A DNA stretch of 12,447 nt. Source: an uncultured Lachnoanaerobaculum sp. Its GTDB lineage: Bacteria > Bacillota > Clostridia > Lachnospirales > Lachnospiraceae. Made by a program: the position numbers and the translations under genes. The stretch covers positions 1 to 12,447 of the forward strand of contig CALALP010000010.1 in the NCBI GenBank assembly GCA_937925515.1, given 5' to 3'. The notes under the pieces were generated by a model. That model did not search any database, had not been told where the DNA came from, and saw only the letters and a list, made by a program, of their open reading frames with translations. This document shows positions 7,199 through 12,447 of this stretch, one piece after another. Every line of letters starts with the position of its first letter. The stretch's first letter is position 1.

Positions 7199-9157
7199 AT
7201 GAGAAAAGACGGAGCAATAACGATATTTCTTAGTTTAATATTCGTTTGTGTAGCTGCTCTCATATTTGGTCTTGTGGAATCTGCAAGGACTGCAGGAGTA
7301 AATTACTACTTACAGACAGCTGCAGATTCTGCATTAGACTCAGTATTTAGTGAATTTGATAATAAGTTATGGGAGAAGTACAGACTAATACTAAGGAATT
7401 ATAAAAGTGAAGATGAGTTAAAATCAAGTTTTTCAAACTATATAAATCCATACATTGAAAGTTCCGGCATATATAAAATATCAAATCCTCAGGTTGAAGT
7501 GCTTGATAAACAAGTGATTACAGATGAGGGTGGGGCATGGCTTGAAGATGAAATAGCAGAGTATGTCAAATATAAGATAGCAAGTGATTTAATATTTGAA
7601 ACAGATCCGAATAAGGTGTGGGAAGAAGTTAAAAATGCTGATTCAATGAAAAATATTACAAATGGCTATGCTCAAAATTCGAGAGAGGCAATAAAAGTAG
7701 AAAAGGCTCTTATGAGGATATCTGAAAACTTAAATAAGCAAAGAAATGCTTATAATTATGCAATGGGAAATATCAATGGAAGAAATGTATCAGGCTTTCT
7801 GTATGATGCAAGAGAAATTGAAAGACTTAATAATAAGATAGATTCACTTGTAGACAACTATAGCAGATGTGCAGATAAACTTTTAAGAGAACTTGATGAA
7901 AACGAAAGAGAGCATGTAGCTGATTGGGATAAACTTAATGATGAAAATAGGCAGCTTTTGGAAAAACAAATAGAAAATTTTAGACCTTATGTTGATAAGG
8001 ACGGAGAAAGAAGAATTGAGGTTGAGAATTTAAAGAATGAGGCACATAGTATTTCAAGTAGTCTTACTCAGTCAATATCAATAGCAGAAGAAATAGAATA
8101 TATTGAGGAAAGTGAAGATGATGACGAGGAAGATGATGATGACACACTTCCAGATCTTTATAATGACCTTTCAACTACATGGTCTGAGATAAGTATTCCT
8201 ACAGTAGGTTTTGCACATGGGGTCGGAGATGAGAAAAAAGCTGATATTCTGGAAAGGCTTATGGAGGGGTTGTCAAATGGGGTATTGGAACTTGTAATAC
8301 CTGCAGATAGAGATGTTAGTAATAAAAGCATTGATTTGACATATATGCCCTCAAATGCTGATAGAACAGTGAGAAATGAACCTAGTGCCGATTTAATAAA
8401 AAATCTTTTAGTAGACTATTATGTAGGAGAATATTTTCCAGATTTTGTGGATAATGTTGAAGATGACTTTTCATACGAATTTGAGTATATATTATCAGGA
8501 AAAAATACCGATAAAGCAAATTTAGAGCAAGCTCTACTTAAAATTCTTTTAATAAGACAGGGGTTAAACTATCTATATATTTTCAGAGATAGTGCAAAAA
8601 TGGAATTAGTCAATGAACTAGCACTTGCTATATCTTCAGCTGCTGCAATGCCATTTCTTACAGGAGTTGTAAGCTTTTTAATTATAAGTGCATGGGTTTT
8701 AGCAGAATCTGTTTTAGATATTAAAGCACTTCTTGCAGGAGAGGAAGTTCCATTATTTAAGACAGAGGAAACTTGGCGACTTGATTTTGATGGTGTGCTT
8801 GCAATAGGACAAGATAAGAATACTATTAAAAATAGTGATTTTAGCAAGACTAGTAAAACTGAAACACCAAAGGAAACAGAGGGTGGTGGAAAAATTATGG
8901 TCTATGATATGTATCTTAAACTTATATTATTTTTAGTAAATCCGGAAGATAGAAATTATAGAATGCTTGATATGATTGAAAATAATATGAAAAAAGTAGA
9001 AAGTGATTTTAAAGCAAGAAATCTTTTGTATGGAACTAAGTTAAGTACTCTTTGTCAATCAGATAGGTTGTTCAGTAGATTAGGCTTAGTAAAGGGCGAG
9101 TTTTTAGGCTTATCTGATAATTATAATCTTAAAGTTAATTCTGTTAAGGTGTATTAA
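7199..9157 (+). CDS. DUF5702-type, TadG-like Tad-locus protein
   Basis: The 652-residue protein begins with a TadG-like membrane anchor, GAITIFLSLIFVCVAALIFG (5-24), followed by ESART and a segment rich in small residues (SALDSVFSEFDNKLWEKYRL). It lacks Glu at +5 after the Gly, so it is probably an anchored protein rather than a processed prepilin. The bulk (30-470) is charged, helical and presumably extracytoplasmic, with an almost pure acidic run at 303-315. A conserved-looking part (about 425-530, with ILSGKNTDKANLEQALLKIL and LLAGEEVPLFKTEETW) contains a second hydrophobic stretch (475-505). I match it from memory to DUF5702, a family of clostridial tad loci with unknown function. It starts one base after the flp stop with a poor binding site, so it is likely translationally coupled. 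Confidence 0.75.
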   Translation: MRKDGAITIFLSLIFVCVAALIFGLVESARTAGVNYYLQTAADSALDSVFSEFDNKLWEKYRLILRNYKSEDELKSSFSNYINPYIESSGIYKISNPQVEVLDKQVITDEGGAWLEDEIAEYVKYKIASDLIFETDPNKVWEEVKNADSMKNITNGYAQNSREAIKVEKALMRISENLNKQRNAYNYAMGNINGRNVSGFLYDAREIERLNNKIDSLVDNYSRCADKLLRELDENEREHVADWDKLNDENRQLLEKQIENFRPYVDKDGERRIEVENLKNEAHSISSSLTQSISIAEEIEYIEESEDDDEEDDDDTLPDLYNDLSTTWSEISIPTVGFAHGVGDEKKADILERLMEGLSNGVLELVIPADRDVSNKSIDLTYMPSNADRTVRNEPSADLIKNLLVDYYVGEYFPDFVDNVEDDFSYEFEYILSGKNTDKANLEQALLKILLIRQGLNYLYIFRDSAKMELVNELALAISSAAAMPFLTGVVSFLIISAWVLAESVLDIKALLAGEEVPLFKTEETWRLDFDGVLAIGQDKNTIKNSDFSKTSKTETPKETEGGGKIMVYDMYLKLILFLVNPEDRNYRMLDMIENNMKKVESDFKARNLLYGTKLSTLCQSDRLFSRLGLVKGEFLGLSDNYNLKVNSVKVY

Positions 9158-9174
9158 GAATAGGAGGTTTTAGT

Positions 9175-10191
9175 ATGCCCTTTTATGAGATTTTTTTAAA
9201 TACACTATCTAAAGTGTTATCAAAATATTTTAATCTAAAAAACCATTCATTTAATCTAAGAATTTCAAAAGATACGCCGGCTCTCCAAGCAAGTGTTTTA
9301 AAAAGTCAATCTAATAAAAGGGCTTACCAAAGAAACTTATATAGAGGAAATTTACTTAATGCCTCTATAACTTTTGAGGCTACTTTATCATTTCCTATAT
9401 TTTTATTTGCAGTATACCTTATGACAATGCCTTTAAATATGATGTCTACACAAAGAAAAATGCAGGCTATTGCAGAAAGTGTAGCAAAAAATGCCTGTCA
9501 GTATGCTTATATTAAAGCGACTTTTTTGCCAACTATAAATGGGACAGATGAAGAAGTTTTAAATGTTTCAGAGGAAGAAAATGAGCAGATTAATTTAACT
9601 GAAACTTTTATTTCACTTATTGAAAGTGGAGCTTTAACTATATATACAAATGAACTTGTAAATAGCAAGATTGACGATAAATTTGTTTCCGGAGTAAGTG
9701 CCTTAGGAACTACATGTATGCTTGATGATGAAATGATTAATGTAAGAATAAATTATAAATATAATTTACCTTTTAGTATATTTGGTCTTTCAAGTGTGGA
9801 ACAAAGGGTACAAAGTAGTAGACGTGCTTGGGTAGGAAAAGATGAAGTTAAAGGGAGTGAAAGTTCAAAAGAAGATGATGAAGAAATGGTTTATGTAGGA
9901 CGTACAAGTACAAGGTATCATCTAAAAGCTACTTGTCATTATCTTTATAATGATATTAAATCTGTAAACTATTCTGCTATATCTTCTATGACCAATAAAT
10001 ATGGCTCTCATTTTAAGCCATGTGCCAGATGTGCCAAGGGAGTAAGTAGTGGAACAGTTTATATAATGCCCTCAGGGACTTCATTTCATACCTCTAAAAG
10101 TTGCAGTGCAATAACTGCTTATGTTCGTAAAGTAAAAAAGTCAGAAGTGGAAAGTTTAGGTGTTTGTTCGTATTGTGGAGGAGTACATTGA
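9175..10191 (+). CDS. TadE-like pseudopilin with tandem zinc-binding-type C-terminal motifs
   Basis: This 338-residue protein is probably a minor pilin or pilus-associated surface protein. A pilin-like segment, NASITFEATLSFPIFLFAVY (62-81), allows cleavage after Ala64 with Glu at +5, as in TadE-like proteins. The leader before it is long (63-64 residues) and basic. No in-frame ATG, GTG or TTG lies nearer, and AGGAGG (9162-9167) supports ATG 9175. The middle (90-220) ends in an acidic linker. The tail has two related units: Tyr-His249, Cys254, Cys283, Cys286 and Phe-His305, Cys310, Cys331, Cys334, both HX4C...CX2C. Each starts with a VY-type strand. This is a probable Zn site of the Ada-like or zinc-ribbon kind. 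Its stop overlaps the next ATG by one base. Confidence 0.8.
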   Translation: MPFYEIFLNTLSKVLSKYFNLKNHSFNLRISKDTPALQASVLKSQSNKRAYQRNLYRGNLLNASITFEATLSFPIFLFAVYLMTMPLNMMSTQRKMQAIAESVAKNACQYAYIKATFLPTINGTDEEVLNVSEEENEQINLTETFISLIESGALTIYTNELVNSKIDDKFVSGVSALGTTCMLDDEMINVRINYKYNLPFSIFGLSSVEQRVQSSRRAWVGKDEVKGSESSKEDDEEMVYVGRTSTRYHLKATCHYLYNDIKSVNYSAISSMTNKYGSHFKPCARCAKGVSSGTVYIMPSGTSFHTSKSCSAITAYVRKVKKSEVESLGVCSYCGGVH

Positions 10192-10646
10192 TGATTAGTG
10201 AATTTATAATTGGGAAATTAATAATAGTATTATTTATATTTTGGTGTGCATACGAAGATTTTAGATGTAAAAGCATTGATATAAGAATATGTATAGGCTT
10301 ATATCTCTTTAGCATAATATGGTATGTATATATGGCTTGTACAGGGAAAAAAGTAGATATAAGTTCTATACTTTTAGGGATATTACCTGGGGCTATAATG
10401 ATAGTATTATCTATAGTAACTCGTTCAGCAATAGGCAGTGGGGACGGTTTTTTCTTCATAGGCATAGGATTACTTATGGGAATTACAAATACAATAATAA
10501 TTATGTTTGTAACATTTATGATACTTGCATTACTTTCATTAATTTTAATTGTAAGAGCAAGCTTTAACAACATTGACATAAGAAAAAATAGCATTGCTAT
10601 GATTCCATTTGTAATTCCGATAGGTGTATACATGCTTTTTAAATAG
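10191..10646 (+). CDS. Prepilin peptidase, A24 family, copy 2
   Basis: This is a second membrane aspartyl peptidase in the same operon. The 151-residue protein is almost all membrane helix and has both family aspartates: Asp23 in AYEDFRCKSI and Asp85 in the GSGD motif (AIGSGDGFFF). GGAGGAG (10177-10183) lies seven bases before ATG 10191, and the start shares one base with the previous stop (TGATG), so translation is probably coupled. A longer frame from 10164 would run into the preceding gene without a binding site. It differs clearly from copy 1 at 3281 and is not a recent duplicate. Its place between two TadE-like genes suggests it processes those pseudopilins, with copy 1 handling Flp, but this is inference. 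Confidence 0.86.
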   Translation: MISEFIIGKLIIVLFIFWCAYEDFRCKSIDIRICIGLYLFSIIWYVYMACTGKKVDISSILLGILPGAIMIVLSIVTRSAIGSGDGFFFIGIGLLMGITNTIIIMFVTFMILALLSLILIVRASFNNIDIRKNSIAMIPFVIPIGVYMLFK

Positions 10647-10666
10647 TTTTGAATAAGGAGTGTAAA

Positions 10667-11116
10667 ATGAAATTAAAGGCAAGTTTTACAATAGAGGCTA
10701 CTTATGTTATAGGTATAATTATGATTGCAATAGCATCTCTAATAATTTATGTATATAAATTTCATGGCAGAGTCATTGCAGAATACATTACTCATTATTC
10801 AGTTTCAAAAGCAGCTCATCTTGAAAAAATTTATGAGGAAGAAAATATAGAAAAAATCAATAGTGAGGCAAATAACTATGTTGAAAATATAAAGATTATA
10901 GGCAATAGTAGACTAAATGTTGAAAACAACTTTTTTAGTACAAATGGTTCAATTAATATCTACTCTGAAAATTATAATTTAAAGACAAGTATTTATAATC
11001 CGGAGGGGCTTATGAGAATGGCAACTATACTTGAGGGGCTACAAGATAAGATTAAAGAAAAAGAGGAAAAGAAAGATGCAGGAAAAAAAGAATATAAATT
11101 TAAAAAAGTTCCATAA
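10667..11116 (+). CDS. Small TadE/TadF-like pseudopilin
   Basis: The 149-residue protein starts MKLKASFTIEATYVIGIIMI. Cleavage after Ala5 would leave Ser at +1 and Glu at +5, the same ASxTxEA pattern as the larger TadE-like protein at 9175. One hydrophobic helix (about 10-30) is followed by a polar, Asn-rich helical body and a Lys/Glu-rich tail. This suggests a minor pilin exported by the same machine. AAGGAG (10655-10660) is six bases before ATG 10667. A TTG at 10649 would add six residues but precedes that site. The last 41 bases overlap the next gene in another frame, which may explain the low-complexity tail. Confidence 0.78.
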   Translation: MKLKASFTIEATYVIGIIMIAIASLIIYVYKFHGRVIAEYITHYSVSKAAHLEKIYEEENIEKINSEANNYVENIKIIGNSRLNVENNFFSTNGSINIYSENYNLKTSIYNPEGLMRMATILEGLQDKIKEKEEKKDAGKKEYKFKKVP

Positions 11117-12281
11117 AAGAGAAATACAAAGCAATTATCTTGTGATTAAGTCTGAGCAAAAATTTGATTTTAATGATTTTGAATATAAAATACTTGAAAA
11201 TAACAATATAGAGGGGCTTTTAAAACTTAAGATAGATGATGAAAGTTTACTATTTGATATTACTTCAAAACAACCTCTTTCTTTAATACTTGAATATAAA
11301 AAAGTAAATCAAAAAGATATTAAGACTCTTATTTTTGAGCTTAATAAAGTTATTTCAAGCTTATCTCAGTATTTACTTGAGGAAAGTAGTTTGCTTATAG
11401 ATATGGATTGTATATACGCTAATCCTAAAGACCTATCACTTGAATTTTGTTATATACCTAGATTTTCAAATGATTTAGGAGTAGGTATTTCACATATATT
11501 GTCAGGTTTACTATCATATATTGACCATAATGACCATGAGGCAGTAGTACTTGGATATAGCTTATTTCAAGAGAGCCAAAAAGAGGGTTATGTTTTAGGA
11601 GATTTACTTAATATAATAAGTATGAGTGATATAGGAGCAAATAAAGTTATAGTAAAAAAAGACAAAAATAAAGATAATGAAAATAAGGATAGCGAAAACA
11701 AAGACAATGAGATTAAGGACTTTGATGTTAAAGCTAATTCAACTTTAGAACCCACTGAAAATAAGGAGTCAAAGCAAAATAAAAAATCTAAAATTAAAAA
11801 CTTCAGTATAGTTGAATTATTTAAGGGGAGAAAAGAAAAAACTAAAATTGAGGAAGAAGAGTCTACTGAAGATGAAAATGAAGTAACTCAAGAATGGCTC
11901 GAGTATTTTGAAAATTATGACACAAAAGAAGATACTGAAGAATATAAGCATACTCAGTTACTTACTAGAGAAGAAACCGAAGATACCAATAAACCGATAC
12001 TAAAAGCCTTAAATAAAGTTGAAAAAGATATAGAACTATCTTATTTTCCGTTTATAGTAGGTACACAAGATAGAGTTTGTGATTATGTGCTAATGTCCGA
12101 AAATGTAAGCAGAATGCATGCGAAATTTGATAAAAAAGACAGTAAGATATTTGTTAAAGACTTAAATTCTTTAAATGGTACTAGAGTAAATAAAGAAAAT
12201 ATTATAGGTAATGAGGAAAAAGAGATATTTAATAATGATGAAGTGGAGATAGCAGATATTATATTTAGATTAAAGATTTAA
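11076..12281 (+). CDS. DUF6382-FHA domain protein of the tad operon
   Basis: This is a predicted cytoplasmic protein of 401 residues with no membrane helix. Residues about 15-185 (NYLVIKS, GLLKLKID, LEFCYIPRF, HNDHEAVVLGYSLFQ) resemble DUF6382, a domain of unknown function found with FHA domains in clostridia (recalled, not searched). A long charged linker (190-320) includes Lys/Asp/Asn/Glu repeats. Residues about 322-401 form a C-terminal FHA domain, a phosphothreonine reader, with NVSRMHAKF (343-351), DLNSLNGTRVN (362-372) and a final EIADIIFRLK strand. The usual Gly-Arg is Gly329-Thr330. GAGG (11063-11066) is nine bases before ATG 11076. A TTG at 11031 is less likely. It is the last operon gene and may link pilus output to Ser/Thr kinase signalling. 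Confidence 0.82.
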   Translation: MQEKKNINLKKFHKREIQSNYLVIKSEQKFDFNDFEYKILENNNIEGLLKLKIDDESLLFDITSKQPLSLILEYKKVNQKDIKTLIFELNKVISSLSQYLLEESSLLIDMDCIYANPKDLSLEFCYIPRFSNDLGVGISHILSGLLSYIDHNDHEAVVLGYSLFQESQKEGYVLGDLLNIISMSDIGANKVIVKKDKNKDNENKDSENKDNEIKDFDVKANSTLEPTENKESKQNKKSKIKNFSIVELFKGRKEKTKIEEEESTEDENEVTQEWLEYFENYDTKEDTEEYKHTQLLTREETEDTNKPILKALNKVEKDIELSYFPFIVGTQDRVCDYVLMSENVSRMHAKFDKKDSKIFVKDLNSLNGTRVNKENIIGNEEKEIFNNDEVEIADIIFRLKI

Positions 12282-12447
12282 TGAAAGTAGTAGAAAAAAA
12301 ATTTTTGTTATATTATACTTTTATAGTCAGCATTAGTTAAAGTTGATTGGGACTATTGCAAAATTAATTTTCATTAGTAACTATGTTTTTTCGTACAAAT
12401 ACAGAGAAAACTATATTTGCTAATTTAAAGACTTTCTGTTATATATC
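12282..12447. other. Non-coding end of window
   Basis: I see no gene here. An A8T5 stretch (12294-12306) follows the last operon gene, and a six-pair repeat ATAGTC (12323-12328) with GACTAT (12351-12356) spans a 22-base loop. Either could assist termination, but neither is a convincing rho-independent terminator. Confidence 0.4.

Noticed and set aside
10319..10567. Forward open frame inside the second peptidase gene
   Set aside because: It is an Asn/Tyr-rich translation in a shifted frame of a gene with both catalytic aspartates, and has no binding site.
10094..10633. Antisense open frame of 179 codons opposite the TadE-like tail and second peptidase
   Set aside because: It lies wholly opposite two well-supported genes. 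Its translation is low-complexity Ile/Asn/Leu, as expected from the reverse of AT-rich membrane-protein codons, and it has no family match I recognise.
12282..12447. Terminator or promoter at the window end
   Set aside because: The A8T5 stretch and the 6-pair repeat with a 22-base loop are too weak, and no spaced -35/-10 pair is convincing.

Overview
The window is AT-rich (about 30% GC by eye) and uses the standard bacterial code: TGA serves as a stop in tadA and in the first TadE-like gene. Shine-Dalgarno sequences are strong GGAGG types. Gene content and protein style point to a low-GC Clostridia genome, most likely Lachnospiraceae. The lineage markers are a TadC with a large extracytoplasmic insert, a DUF5702-type protein, a DUF6382-FHA protein and a TadZ with a degenerate P-loop. 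Species cannot be fixed from the sequence.

Layout. Bases 1-69 are a tRNA-Lys(CUU) missing its first four bases. After a short T-rich spacer comes glgB (152-2059), a stand-alone glycogen branching enzyme closed by a good rho-independent terminator (2066-2110). A gap of about 230 bases (2060-2289) holds that terminator and probably the promoter of the next operon. Bases 2290-12281 are one tightly packed, single-direction operon of eleven genes for a Gram-positive (monoderm) Tad/Flp pilus: tadZ, tadV, tadA, tadB, tadC, flp, a DUF5702/TadG-like gene, a TadE-like gene with a zinc-binding-type tail, a second prepilin peptidase, a second small TadE-like gene, and a DUF6382-FHA gene. Most genes overlap or are separated by only a few bases. 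The last 166 bases hold no recognisable gene.

How the genes work together. TadZ (pseudo-receiver plus MinD-like ATPase) probably sets the site of assembly. TadA powers assembly, and TadB and TadC form the membrane platform. One or both A24 peptidases cleave the leaders of Flp and the TadE-like pseudopilins. Flp is the main pilin, and the DUF5702 protein and two TadE-like proteins are candidate minor or tip components. The FHA protein could tie the machine to threonine phosphorylation. No secretin (RcpA/CpaC), RcpC/CpaB or TadD lies in the window, as expected for a cell without an outer membrane.

The locus is a recognisable Tad system rather than a wholly new one. Its least understood parts are the tandem HX4C...CX2C tail on the TadE-like protein, the Ig-like ectodomain of TadC, the paired peptidases, the FHA protein lacking the usual arginine, and a hairpin that may raise flp expression.
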